Source: Cercis canadensis
Lineage: Eukaryota > Streptophyta > Magnoliopsida > Fabales > Fabaceae
Direction of reading: 5' to 3'
DNA: 64,000 nt
NCBI GenBank assembly: GCA_003255065.1
Contig: QAOA01007771.1
Location: 102,902 to 166,901 of the forward strand
Below, piece after piece: positions 50,933 through 63,059 of this stretch. Under the pieces are notes generated by a model, which was not told the DNA's origin, did no database searches, and saw nothing but the letters and a program-made list of their open reading frames with translations. Both the position numbers and the translations under genes were made by a program. Within the stretch, counting starts at the first letter, position 1, and every line of letters begins with the position of its first letter.

Positions 50933-51240
50933 TAGTGAAAAATATAGAGGCAAGAAGAAGGGCAAGGCGAAGTTGATTTGCGATGAAGATGATAAAGTTG
51001 CAAAACCATTGAAAGTAGATCCAGGTTTGTAAAACCTTAGTAGGGATGACAATTTGATATTTTTTTTTACTCTTTAGTGAGGTTTTCAATTTAATTTTGG
51101 TGGGTTGGGTCATAATGTATTTTTTTATCTATGCATGGCTATTTAAACTATTCCATTGGTGTAACTCTCGAACCTCCTTGGTCACCTTCCACTAGTGAAA
51201 ATAGAAAGGTCTTGAAAAAATTAAGTACAATGCTACACCC

Positions 51241-51690
51241 TCTTGTATTTCCATGATTGTTGTTTAACTATACCAATGAAGATTTTAGACTATTTTGTCA
51301 ACCAAATTTAACTTTTTTCTTCAGATTTGTTTCTCAAAAAATTGTAATTTCCTAAATATTCTCTTGACAATGCAAGTACATGGACCGAAAAACTTAGCAG
51401 TCCATGTATTCAATTCTTTATGGAAAAGAAAATTAGATGTATCTTTTCATTTTTGTTTTCTTCTTTTGTGGAATCAGATGTATCTTTTCTGAAAAAGTAG
51501 AAATTTTGAAATCGGATTTATCTTAACTAATACAAATCTAATTATGAGGATACAAATAAGTTAATAAATTTAAATTGGATTTTGTGTGGTAATTAATTCT
51601 TTAAATTGTTTCTATAGGACTAGGACTTGAAATTTTATTCATTGTGAATTAATTTCTCCACAATTTATGCATATTAGCAAAAATAAATAT
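51241..51690. repeat. Spacer between the two RDM1-like copies, repeated at 56990-57370
   Basis: Shares TTCTTCAGATTT, AAAAAATTGTAATTTCCT, ATTCTCTTGACAA and TATAGGACTAGGACTT with 56990-57370. Confidence 0.75.
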
Positions 51691-51907
51691 ATTTATGTTT
51701 AAATATAAATNAAATTAAAAATGGTAGGTAGTTATCCTAATTACTATTTAGGATAGAATTACCATATTGACCATAGTGACAAAAGATGCAATCCTCAATG
51801 TTCTCATAAGCCAAAGATGATACAATGTACTTGTTCCTAGTTCTATATAATCTTTCGGACCTCAATAGAAAACCACCATCATTGAGCCATTCAAATTCAA
51901 GACAAAA

Positions 51908-53474
51908 ATGTTGCATCGTCATTCTTCTCTACACTACAAACATCTATTCGTTTCAAACTCAGAGACAGAGCCCGATGAGATTTGCAATTATTCCAAGTCT
52001 CAGAAACCAAAGGGAAATGGTAAAAGGAAAAGAATCAATAGCGAAAATTATAGAGACGAGAAGAAGGGCAAGGCAAAGTTGATTTGCAATGAAGATGACA
52101 AAGTTGCAAAACCATTGAAAGCAGATCCAGGTTTGTAAAACCTTTGTAGGGATGACAATTTGATCTTTCCCTACCTAGAATTTAGTGGGCAATTTTTTTT
52201 AACTCTCTAGCAGGGTTTTCAATTTTTTGTTTTTTGTGGGGTGGGCCATAGACAAATTTGAGATATCGCTGCCCCATAGTATATATATTCCTACCTATTG
52301 AAACTATTCCATTAGTATAACTCTCGATCTTCCTTGATCACCATCCACTAGTGAAAACAGAAAAGTCTTGGAAAAAATTAAGTACAAGGCTACACCTTTC
52401 TTGTATTGTCAATCTGATATGATTCGATTGGAGGCTAATTTGTACTGCCACCAAAACAAAGAGCTCCATGAGTCTCTTTTCCTTTCCCCTAATCTCAAAT
52501 CATATCCTTTCACTCTCTTTTGTACCCATCACTAAAGAAGTTGCATTTGTACAAAGCACTACTTTCATTGTGATCATCAATGCTCAGATCAGTTCAATTA
52601 GCTTTTTCTTCAAGCCTTTTGATTTACTGCCTCCAACAACAACGGCAAAACTAAAGAGAATGTTCAAGCCCTCTCTCTCTCTCTCCCCTGCCGTTTTGAT
52701 TATTGCACAGGGTTAGGGCGAGGAAGGGTGGAGTTAGTGTTGAAAAATCTTAGTGGGGCTTGGGATGGGGACTACTTGACAAAACCTAACAAAATACGAG
52801 CCGAGGATAGGGTATGCGTTTGAGGTCGTTTCGTTGAGGCAGGGACAGAGGAGGCAAAAATCCCCCCTATTGGCTTTTGGTAAACCTAAAGTCTTCATTT
52901 GTTCATCGAATTTTTTTATATTATTAAATATTTTTTAATATGATAAGTACTATTAAAATTTTATTTTATATTAATAAATAGTAAATGAGTAGCTCAAATA
53001 TATGATTAGATGGAAATGATCTCCTCATATTGTTTATGTTGACACCACACTAAACTTGGAATTAGTTTATGTGAGATGGCAACCCAAGTATTTTGTGATG
53101 CAGATACTTTAGTGGAGCTTGCAACAAAATATCAGAAGAAAATGGAGAAAATTCCGATTCCAGAAGCTCACCTATACAAGGGCATGTTTGTGACATGGCT
53201 TGGCTTGGCTAAATCTTTGAAGAACTTGCACAAGCAACCCTTGCATTACAATACTTATGAGCTCTGTAAGAAATGGGATAGCTCAAGGTTTGGTAGTAAG
53301 CATGAAGGGAAGCCAATGGAAGAGATAATGCCTGGGAACCAAGCAGAACACACTATATGGACTGTTGAAAGGGTCTATAGGTGTGGAAGTGGAACTTCAC
53401 CAATTGATCTTGCAAGGAGTTGGTTTGTGGATCCAGAATACCATACATTTGTTGATGAAGTTATTCAAGATTAA
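51908..53474 (+). CDS. RDM1: RDM1-like protein (RNA-directed DNA methylation)
   Basis: Two exons, 51908-52134 and 53066-53474, give 211 aa. Arabidopsis RDM1 links siRNA production, AGO4 and DRM2 in RNA-directed DNA methylation and is part of the DDR complex with DRD1 and DMS3. The C-terminal domain matches it closely: KYQKKMEKIPIPE, TWLGLAKSLKNLHKQPLHY, KKWDSSRFG, EHTIWTVERVYR and DPEYHTFVDEVIQD. The N-terminal exon is basic and low in conservation (KKGKAK), longer than in Arabidopsis (163 aa in total). I placed the donor at 52135 (GTAAAA) because it keeps frame with the acceptor at 53065. The stronger-looking GTTTGT four bases upstream would not. Translation from ATG 53076 alone would still give the whole domain (132 aa). 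A TATATAA box lies at 51844. Confidence 0.85.
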
Positions 53475-53618
53475 GGATCTTTTAGTTGTTGGAATATATG
53501 TTGCTTTGGGAATATAATATATTTAATTTGAAAACAATATTGCTATGTTTTTCTTATAATATAATGTTGACTATCATTTTGTATATTTACTTTTTTTTTT
53601 CTTCTTCAACTTAAAGGT

Positions 53619-55829
53619 TGCAGGAAATACTCTTAGAGGGGGGTGAATAGGAGTTTTCAAAATTTAAAACTAAATCAGTTCTAAAATACACATCTATTCA
53701 ATATTTAGTTCTCTTCAAGAACTAGTTTTCTAACCTGAAAAACTAGTTCTCTAATAAAACAGAATTCAACAGAGAAACAAGGCTAGTTAGAACACTTAAG
53801 ATTAGAACAAGATAAACTCAGAAAGTTATACTCATGCACCATTTAAAATTATATCAATTCTNACAGAGAAACAAGGCCAGTTAGAATACTTAAGATTAGA
53901 ACAAGATAAACTCAGAAAGTTATACTCATGCACCATTTAAAATTATATCAATTCTAAAACATATATAAGTTTAATATTCAGTTCTCTTCAAAAACTAGTT
54001 CTTTAACCTAAAGAACTAGAATTCTCTGATAAAACAGAATTCAACAGAAAATTAGAATAAATGTCAATTTTTGCTTCTTTGACAAAACTAGTTCCTTCAT
54101 GAATAGCGGCAAGTCTGTTCCACATTTCTTTAGTAGTATTCAGAGATGCAATGTGTTCATACTCTTTTCCAGATACAACACAAACTATATTGTATTTTGG
54201 CTTGGAATTTAGAGTGAAATTAAGTTTGTCCTGTGAGTGAATTCATGTTCTGTTTTTTAGGACAACAACTTCATTCTCCATTTTAGTGGGTGGAATTAAT
54301 CCATTTCTTACGATATGTCAAACCTCATAGTCAATTGACTCAAGGTACAAATCCATGCAATGTTTCCAGTAAGGATAATTTTTTCCATTGAAGAATTGTG
54401 GCTTATGAGATGAATGAGATTCGTTTTGATTGTTCATGGTACTTGCAACATAGTGAACTAGATCTTTAGCTCTTGGTTAGTTAAACCAACAAAAATGAGC
54501 ACAAAATTCTGATACCAATTGAAGGTTGCAGGAAATACTCCAATTGAAGGTTGCAGGAAATACTCCTAGAGGAGGAGGAGGAGGAGGAGTTTTCAAAATT
54601 TAAAACTAAAAAAGTTCTAAAACACAAATCAATTCAATATAGTTCTCTTCAAGAACTAGTTCTCTAACCTAAAGAACTAGTTTTATGATAAAACAAAATT
54701 CAACAGAGAAACAAGGCTAGTTAGAACACTTAAGACTAGAACAAGATAAACTCCAAAAATTATACTCATGCACCATTAAAAACCATATTAGTTCTAAAAC
54801 GCATATAAGTTCAATATTCAATTCTCTTCAAGAACTAGTTTTTTTAACTTGAAGAACTACTTCTATGATAAAGCAGAATTCAACAAAAAATCAAAACTGG
54901 CTAAATCAAAGGAGAGTAGAATAAGAGCAATTCAAAATATCATACTCTAGCAACAGAAACACATATAAATCTTAGAAATGAAAATATATAGCTGAAAATT
55001 AAAGAGATGAAAGGAGAAGAAATTTGACACAGGAGTTTATAATGGTTCGGCCAAATTTCCTACATCTACTGTCTCGATTTCTTAAGGTTCCACTAAAATC
55101 CGAGTTTAGTTGTCCAAGCTTTACATCCATGGTTTTCTTCAAAGCTCACTATAAACTTATCTCTTCCAACACAAATGAAGGAAGATCACACACCCAGATT
55201 TCTCTCTAGAAATCTTAATACAAAACCCTTTTTATCAAAGGAAAATACCCAAATAAGATCAAACTCTCATGAGAGCAGAATGTTACAATTTAGTGTACTT
55301 GAGGAAGATGAAGAGAGAATTGTAAAATCGAGTACTGGAAGTTCAGAGAAGATGGAATTTTCTCTCTGACTTGAACTTCCTATTTTTCTCTCTTTCTTTC
55401 TTACCTCACTGAAGTCTTGAAGAATTGCTTTACTTGAAGGAAGATGAGCCCACGTGAGGAGACTTGGATAACCGCTCCTCTAGGACAGATGTCCACCATT
55501 CAGCACATGGAAATCCACTTGCTTTATCTTTTTTAATTTTAGTAATAAATAATACTTGTTTTTTCCCTTGATTTGTGGATCTCCTCAATAGCTCCTCAAG
55601 GAGGAATTTTCCTTATGATGCACATGAAACTTCCTGATAGAAATAAAGTCCTCTTGAGTCTTCTTAGTTCAGTAGGAGTCATTTTTCACATCAGCAAAAT
55701 GTTGACAAATAAAGTAGACTTCATACTATTGTCTTGAAATAAACACTAAGAGGCAAAACACAAGATTAGTCAAAAACATAATCACTTGTTATCATAAAAA
55801 AACTGGCTTAGAGAATTGTAGAATTAACA
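53619..55829 (-). mobile_element. Copia-type LTR retrotransposon fossil
   Basis: The right part (54525-55829, about 1.3 kb) is an LTR with TG and CA ends. Next to it is a tRNA-Met-type primer site (TTGGTATCAGAA in reverse), then a gag-like piece (about 54450-54050; SHKPQFFNGKNYPYW, UBN2 type). A second, incomplete LTR copy lies at 53619-54046. The pol region is absent, so the element is broken, with several breaks, and old. An N at 53862 sits between two copies of the same 93 bases. Confidence 0.8.
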
Positions 55830-56985
55830 CAACTTTGGTTTGGGCTTAATTTAATATGAAATGTGATTTCTTCCTTACATTTTCTAAATTTATTGAAGCA
55901 AAGTTTTTAGTTTCTCCCCCTCAAAAAACTATAGTACCAATTTAGTGTTAAATATGCAATATGTTTATTTAAGCTAACTCATGTTTGGATCCTAAGGCTA
56001 ACACTCGAGAAAAATTTTCCGTTAAATGTACCAGGCAAATTTGGGGAGAGATTTATTCTCAGTGCACGAAAGCTGTCATGAGGATACCCTTATTGTCAAA
56101 ACCAAAGAAAAAAATTAATAACATTTTTTTTTTATAGGTGCAAAGTTAGTGATTGATACATTATTATAGTCATAATTTTTCCTTTTATGTCCGTGAATAT
56201 TGTTTAATTAACTCAATAACTTCAAAATTATTTTGGCTGTCCAATTAGAATTTAAATTTTTTCGTCTCCTTTTTTTTTCATTTGAAGATTTATCTTCTTC
56301 ATTTGAACTAGCCTAGCCAGAATATTTTTGGAGAAAACTAAAAATTCCTTAGGCCATTGCAAAAGAATAGAGAATTCTCAAATTCTTTGAAAAATCCACC
56401 ATATCTATATTTTTTCCCTTTTTTTTATTTTTTTTATTTCTTCCATTCTAATTATGTCTACGAAATTTTATTTATTTTGGCTGTTACCCAATTAATGTTT
56501 TATTCGTTTGAATTTTCCTAAAAAAGTTGAAATTAATTTCCTCCTAAAAAGTAAAAGAACATACATGAAAATCTTTTAATTGGGTATATGGAACCAAAAC
56601 TTAGCATACCATGCACCTAAAAACCTTTACTCTTCCAATTATTAGCATATAAAAAAAGATGGGTGGTTCTAACTTACTAAAAAGGATAATAATTGTTGAT
56701 GTAGAAAGTATTTAATGTTGGCCGTTACAAAATAAATAGTCAAGAGTAAATGTTTAACAAGAACGATGATTGATGTTGCCACGTCAAAGAGGTATTACAT
56801 ACTTCCCTGGTATGAGAGAGCTGCAAAAAATATTTATCAATAAAAGCATACCAATTTAGTTATGAAGGTGCTAGAGTTGTCATTTGACTAGAAACGGCTA
56901 CATTCATGAATAATTATAGTTTTGCAACTCATCTTTGAATAAAAAATTTATAACACTACCATATCTAACATTTATTACTATACCT
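55830..56985. other. Intergenic
   Basis: AT-rich with no gene recognised. Confidence 0.6.
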
Positions 56986-56989
56986 ATGA

Positions 56990-57370
56990 AATATAGATTA
57001 TTTTGTCAAACAAATTAAACTTTTTTCTTCAGATTTTTGTTTTTCAAAAAATTGTAATTTCCTTAACATTCTCTTGACAACGCAAGTACATGGAAAGTTT
57101 TTGAATGGGTACATGGACACAAAAAATTTCCTTAGCGGTCCATATATTCAATTCTTTATGAAAAAGTAAATCGAAAGCAGATTTATCTTCACAAATCTAA
57201 TTGTGAGGATATAAATAAATTATAAATTTAAAATTGAATTTTCTCTTCCCCGGGAAATATTATATCTCTAGATTTGGTATTGTAATAAATTCTTTAAATA
57301 GTTTATAGGACTAGGACTTAAACTTTTATTTATTGTATACTCCTCAGGTTATGCATATTAGCAAAATGAC
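56990..57370. repeat. Second copy of the RDM1-like spacer
   Basis: Direct match to 51280-51690. It suggests the tandem unit of gene plus spacer continued to the right of the intact gene before the Copia insertion. Confidence 0.75.
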
Positions 57371-57387
57371 ATACTATTATTTAGATT

Positions 57388-57871
57388 TTTATTTTTGGCC
57401 AGGATCTAGATTATTTTCAATCATATCCTTTACATGTTTTTCTTTTATGTTTATACAGTTTTTTGNTTTATTTTTGGCCAGGATTTAGATTATTTTCAAT
57501 CATATCCTTTACATGTTTTTCTTTTATGTTTATACAGTTTTTTGTCAATTCGTTTTTGAATTTAAACTCGTTTTAATATTTGCTTCTTTTACATTAAATT
57601 ATATATGTTTGATTCTAACTTCACCTTGTATGTCATTGTCAGAAAATAAAAAAACTTGTATCAATGGGATGAAGAAAGGTATATGCTATTTCAATGCATC
57701 TGATGCAGAAGAAGAATAGAAAAGAAAATCCACTTCGAGAACTTTACTTTGTTGATCTTGATTAACAAGCATGTTGAGAGAAATGTTGAGTTAGAACAAA
57801 TTATAACAGATGGGAAATTTNATGTTGAGAGAAATGTTGAGTTAGAACAAATTATAACAGATGGAAAATTT
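57388..57871 (+). repeat. Two short direct repeats, each meeting at a single N
   Basis: 57388-57465 equals 57467-57544 (78 bases, TTTATTTTTGGCCAGGAT start). 57771-57820 equals 57822-57871 (50 bases, ATGTTGAGAGAAATG start). The Ns are at 57466 and 57821. Confidence 0.85.
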
Positions 57872-58199
57872 TAAAAAAAATAAAAGATTATAAAATAATT
57901 AAGTGACTTTTAGTTTTATGTAGCAAATATAGTTAGAATTCAAGTTGAAATGTATACAATGTTTTGGGATAAAAATTAATAAACTCATAGAAATTGAAAT
58001 AAAATCTTGACTATTAGTTACTTGTCATTTACAAAAAAAAAAAAAAAAAAATGTTTTGAGTTTAGATTTGATCTACTGTAAAATTCTATAAGATATTAGT
58101 AAATAGAAAAATGCGACATCATCAAAGTAATTAAAGTTTTTTTTACCGACAGTAAATGATTCTAATAGTTTTTTCTTATATGGCAACATGTGGTTCAAT

Positions 58200-58841
58200 A
58201 ATTGTATAAAATTCTTTTATACGGTAAGTAAATCAAAATTAAATCCAAAACTTATTTGATAACTTTACTTGTATTACGGCTTCACACTAAGCCGGCTTGG
58301 AATAGCTGCATGGCTCACGTTATTATGTTCATAAAATATTTCTTTCTTTCCACTTTCTCCTTAATTTGAGTAAACATTAGAACATAATCATACAAGAAAG
58401 TCATATTTCTCAATATGAAAGTTTATAAAATTATTTTATACAGTAAGTAAATCAAAATTAAATTCAAAATTTATTCGATAGCTTCACTTGTATTACGGCT
58501 TCACACTAAGCCGGCTTGGAATGGCTGCATGGCTCACGTTATTATGTTCATAAAATATTTATTGCTTTCCACTCTCCTTAATTTGAGTAAACATTAGAAC
58601 ATAATGTCATACAAGAAAGTGATACTTCTCAATATGAAAGTTTATAAAATTATTTTATATGGTAAGTAAATCAAAATTAAATCCAAAACTTATTCGATAG
58701 CTTCACTTGTATTATGGCTCCACACCAAGCCGGCTTGGAATAGCTGCATGACTCACATTATTATGTTCATAAAATATTTCTTGCATTCCACTCTCTCCTT
58801 AGTTTGAGTAAACATTAGAACATAATCATACAAGAAAGTGG

Positions 58842-58845
<4 letters not shown>
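58200..58845 (+). repeat. Minisatellite, three units of about 220 bp
   Basis: GTAAGTAAATCAAAATTAAA recurs at about 58224, 58443 and 58662. Each unit also holds CAAGCCGGCTTGGAATAGC or a close variant (CTAAGCCGGCTTGGAAT) and ATTATGTTCATAAAATATTT. No N lies between units. An (AT)n run of about 33 bases follows to 58877. Confidence 0.9.
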
Positions 58846-58879
<34 letters not shown>

Positions 58880-59269
58880 ATTAGAGACTAAAACCACGAG
58901 GTTAAAACTTTTCTTTGGGAGCCCTTACAACCAAATTTTTTGGATCAAATTTTAAATGCTCAATATGCCCGGGAACATCTAAGAAAAGAACTTGGAGAAA
59001 ACCTAAAGATAAAAATGAGATAGAATTTGGATGAGAACAACTTAGAAATAAGGTGCAAAATTTACATATGGGCCAAAATATAATAAAGCTCTCTTTAAGG
59101 GCACAAAAGAAAAGAAGTTTAGAGTTGTCTACATCAATAGTATCGGAGTCTCTATCTGTTATTATATGCCAGCTAAGAGCATGCTTGATTTTTATTGCCT
59201 TAAGCACATATATATTATTATAAAGGGCCAAAACAGATATAGCTGCAGTCTCATCTCGAACACTCAATC

Positions 59270-60990
59270 ATGGAGGCTGGGGCGCAAAGCAATGGCAATG
59301 GCGAGAAGAAGAATGAAACTGAAACATCAAAATCCCTTACAGAGGCTACAATGGCTAGAATCTTTCAACGAACAAGAAAGCGATTGAACCCAGGAACGAG
59401 AAGGTATTACCGTGACAACAAAGCACAAGGGTACGAGTGGTTGCTTCCTGGCTGGGTTGCTGAGGAACGCCATATGGAATCTGGCAGGGTCTACAGGGTA
59501 CAAAAATCACCATTTTCTGATTTATATATATTCATTTTCTTCAAACCCTTACCACTTTTTTGTGAAAGGTTTTCGTGATCCTATCATTTGTTTGGTGAAG
59601 AGATTAAACTTCATCCTCTAATTTGTTGCTTGATTGATGTTTGGTTTGAAATCTAGCCAGCATTTGTGCTTCATATATACATTTTCTAGTGCTCTGCTAA
59701 TTGTGTATTTGCGTCTTTTTCTAAAAGAATAAGCTTTCTGAAACTTAAATATCCTTAGGGTTTGATTTGAAAGCTCTGAGAAAGCAATGTCTTGGATATG
59801 GAGTAGAAGGGAGGGAAGGTCACGAGAGAAGAAGGAATGGAAAAGAGGGGATTAAGGAAAAAAAATTTCCCTTTGTTTGGATGAGCTAGTAAAGGAAAGA
59901 AAAAGAAGGGTGAGAATTCTTTCCAAAACTCCCAAACATAGCCTAAGGGGATAAAGTAACTAAAATGGGTAGATTATTAGATCTTGAATTACTGCTTCCT
60001 TGCATTCACTTAGGGTTTGATTTGAAAGCTCCCAGAAAGCAATGTCTTGGAGATGAAGTGGAATGGAAGGGAGGGAAGGTCACTAGAGAAGAAGGAATTG
60101 AAAAAAGGGGATTAAGGAAACTTCTTTTTTTTCCTTTATTTGGATGAGTAAAGGAAAGAAAAGGAAGGGCTCCCTGTCCTTCCAAAATTCTCAAACATAG
60201 CCTAAGGGGATAAAGTGACTAAAATGGGTAGATCATAAGATCTTGAATTACTGCTTCATTGCATTCACTATAACCTTGATGTACAAAATGAGAGTAATAA
60301 TATGTTATTCTAATACTACCAAACATGGTGCAAGTGGCATATATGAGGATTTACAAAGGGATATTGACCCTTAGAGAATGCTACTCAACTAGCTCTTGGG
60401 CGCCAGGAGATCTCTCAAGTATGCCTACTAAACGAGATTGTTGATTGCAGTGGGTTTTAACTCAGCACTTAGGAGGTACAAAACCCTAAGCTATAACCCT
60501 TTAGCCAACTAAGCCTCCCTAAGTAGGGATGTCCACCAAGTGAGATTGTTGGTTATAGGGAAGTTTGAACTCAACATTTAGGAGGTACACAGCCCTAGTC
60601 GGAACCCTTTAGCCAATTGAGCCTCCTTGACCAAAGATGTCTATCAAGTGAGATTGTTGGTCATAGGAGGGTTTGAACTCAACACCTGGGAGGTACATAG
60701 CCCTAAGCCGGAACCTTTTAGCCAAGTAAGCCAACTCACGTTGCTGCATTAACTATAACCTAATAAAAGTGTGTGTTGGGGTTCGTTATGGAATATACTA
60801 CATAAATTGTACAACAATCAACAAGTATATGTATGTTTTCATTTCCATATTGGAATTTCATCTGCTGTGCTTCAAGTTATTGATGTTATGCTTGCAGTAT
60901 TACTATGACCCAAATGGGAATCTTTACTACACCCAAAATGAAGTTATTAATACTTGGGAACAAGCGGGCTTGGTCGTCATTGACAACTGA
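59270..60990 (+). CDS. Small MBD-like (methyl-CpG-binding type) protein
   Basis: Two exons, 59270-59497 and 60898-60990, both phase 0, give 106 aa. Residues 1-50 are polar and basic (GEKKNETETSKS, ARIFQRTRKRLNPGTRRYY). The second half reads WLLPGWVAEERHMESGRVYR, then across the splice YYYDPNGNLYYTQNEVINTW. This matches the MBD layout LPPGW-x-R-x-SGR-YYYDP-x-G. Binding to methylated DNA is inferred from family resemblance only; the loop between SGR and YYY is shorter than in classical MBDs and the usual RS before the helix is absent. A TATA-like ATATATATTA lies near 59208. The 1.4-kb intron is filled with tandem repeats. A WW-like or other small fold is the alternative. Confidence 0.7.
59757..60270 (+). 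repeat. 253-bp tandem duplication in the MBD-like intron
   Basis: GGGTTTGATTTGAAAGCTC to ACTGCTTCNTTGCATTCACT occurs twice, back to back, with about 10 percent differences and small indels. The differences and the lack of an N argue for a real duplication. Confidence 0.85.
60400..60730 (+). repeat. About 125-bp tandem repeats, three decayed units
   Basis: GTGAGATTGTTGGT, TTTGAACTCAACA, AGGAGGTACA and CCCTTTTAGCCAA-type motifs recur at about 120-bp steps. Confidence 0.75.
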
Positions 60991-62640
60991 ACAAGGTAAC
61001 AATATAATGAAATGACTTAGCTTTTACATATAAACTTCCTGTAATTCTCCTACAAATGAACATATAACTATACATGCTTATTGAAAATGGTTCTTGTTCG
61101 GTCTTTATATTCTGGTTTTATCTGTTTCTCACCACACTAACCATACTCATGTTACTCCAACCATGAAAAAAGATTGGAAAGAGTTGCTCTACCTTCGAAG
61201 TTGTAGCTACAAGATCGAGTAGCTGAACCAGAGCAATTAGTTTCAATCAAAATTATCAAATCAAACTTGTTTTCTTTGCAAAACTGTTGTTAACTGTTTC
61301 TTCCTGGCAATCCCTTCTGTGTTGAGTTTCTATCGAAATTAGCAATCATCATTATTTACAAGATCTCTCTAAACTTTCTTTAATTTTTTGAAGTGTGCAC
61401 ATATGTTTTGAATTTTTTTCTGGCCTTGCTGAATTTATCTTTCTGATATCAATGGCTTAAAACATGAGAAAGGGTATGAACTAAAAGAAATGGAAAATTT
61501 CTATCTTCTAAAGGCCAAATACTTGCTTCTTCACAACACTACTTTAAGAAAAAGCAATTTTACAACTGATACACGAAAAAGCTTTTATACCCAAAGAGCT
61601 TAAGGTATCTAAAAACTTTACCAATCAAGCACATAAAAGAACCATATTGTCAAATCCATATGAATGGGTCAAAGTTTTAGTGATTCTTGAGCAGCAATGT
61701 CAAACAGGCTGGCCCTGCCCATTCGTGCTGAGCTAAAAAAAGGTTCAATTTTAATTGAGCCTAAAGAATGAGACCCTGCTCCATTTTTATTAAGCCTGTT
61801 TAATAATTGCGCTGCCTCAGTTTATATTATTATTTTTAGAATAAAATATTATTTTAAAAATAAAAAAACTAATAAAAAGAAAAAAAATGATTTAAAATAG
61901 AAATAAAATTAAAACTAGGCTAGGCCTAAAAATTCAAGCCATAGTCTAGTTTTATATGAACAAAGCCTTAATTTTAAATAGGTCGTGCTCAAAATTGTCA
62001 TTCATGAGGGAGTTGTTGAAGTGACATTCAAAACCCTTCAAAAAAAAAAAAAGAAAAACCCATACAAATTCTCTCAATATTTACACAATCAGTTATGAAG
62101 AAGCACTGCATGTTGATAAAACACGTTCGGGGTTAAAATACCTTGTAAAATTGTAAACCACAATGAATCACATTAGGTCTTTAAAAGTAACCAATCTCAC
62201 ATCATCACAAAGAAATCAAGGTAATCCAAACAATATATAACATAACCTGTGTAACAATATATCCATTTAATGCATCGGAAAAAAAAAAAAAAAATCCAAG
62301 TATACATAGTAGACTAGGAAGCTGCCTTCCCCCGAACTTCTCGTACATTTTTTTCTTGGATGATTTATGATTTTTCTCAACAAACCATATTTGATTTTTT
62401 ATGAAATCATTTTTCTAATAACAATTATGACTTTAGCTACAACTCTAACTTCAAACACGGAACCCGTAAATCTTAAAGATAACCTCAATATCACTTAACT
62501 AGAGACCGTTTGATATTACACACTAAATTGATTCTTTTAAAATTGAATCTTTTATGTTAGATTCTCTTCGAAATCTAACTTTCTATGACTAACTCAAACA
62601 TGGGCAGATCCAAGTCCATGGGGACTCATGCAATCTTGTA
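60991..62640. other. Downstream of the MBD-like gene
   Basis: Probable 3' UTR, then AT-rich intergenic sequence; no other gene supported. Confidence 0.6.
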
Positions 62641-62662
62641 CAGGTGAAATAAGACACTTGGC

Positions 62663-63015
62663 TCACACACTTGCAATATTATTCCAACTTTTAGTGCAAC
62701 TCTGAGCACCCACCTCTCCACATGCCCACAAGTGTGCTTCAAATTTAGGCTCTATCCCAATACATTTCTGCATGCAATTTACCATCAGAGAGCCAAGACA
62801 CTGACCAGCTGATGATGGACCTCTCCTTCGCGCATGTCTGCTATAGTAACAAAACATACCACTATGCTTAATGCAGCTTGTCAAGATTGCTACAAAGTCG
62901 CTATAATTAATCTTTAGAGCACGAATGGCTAAGAAGTGAGTTGGGGTCAGGGGTAGTGTTGGGTTGGCCAACTTGAACTGCTACCACTACTACCACCAAA
63001 ATGCATAAAATTTGA
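62663..63015 (-). pseudogene. Small secreted cysteine-rich (thionin-like) protein, probably broken
   Basis: In reverse, a signal-peptide-like start (MTKVILTQILCILVVVVV, near 63039-62986) is followed by a cysteine-rich part with CLGSLMVNCMQKCIGIEP and ACGEVGAQSC. The two lie in different frames, so the gene appears broken, with about one break, or has an unseen intron. Function is unknown; the cysteine spacing recalls plant thionin-like proteins only loosely. Confidence 0.5.
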
Positions 63016-63059
63016 GTCAATATCACTTTCGTCATCTTTTCTACTGAGTTTCTCAAGCA

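Larger units (their letters stand above)
49470..51240 (+). pseudogene. Broken RDM1-like copy (first exon only), twice interrupted
   Basis: This matches the promoter, first exon and early intron of the intact gene at 51908. It keeps a TATATAAA-type box near 49673, the ATG at 49733 and MLHRHSPPRYKYLFVSNS. Further pieces of the exon lie at about 50484-50549 and 50942-51040, ending in the same donor region (GATCCAGGTTTGTAAAACC). A 690-bp inverted-repeat element (49794-50483) and a 383-bp MITE (50550-50932) split it. There is no second exon, so the RDM1 domain itself is absent and the copy is dead. Confidence 0.85.
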
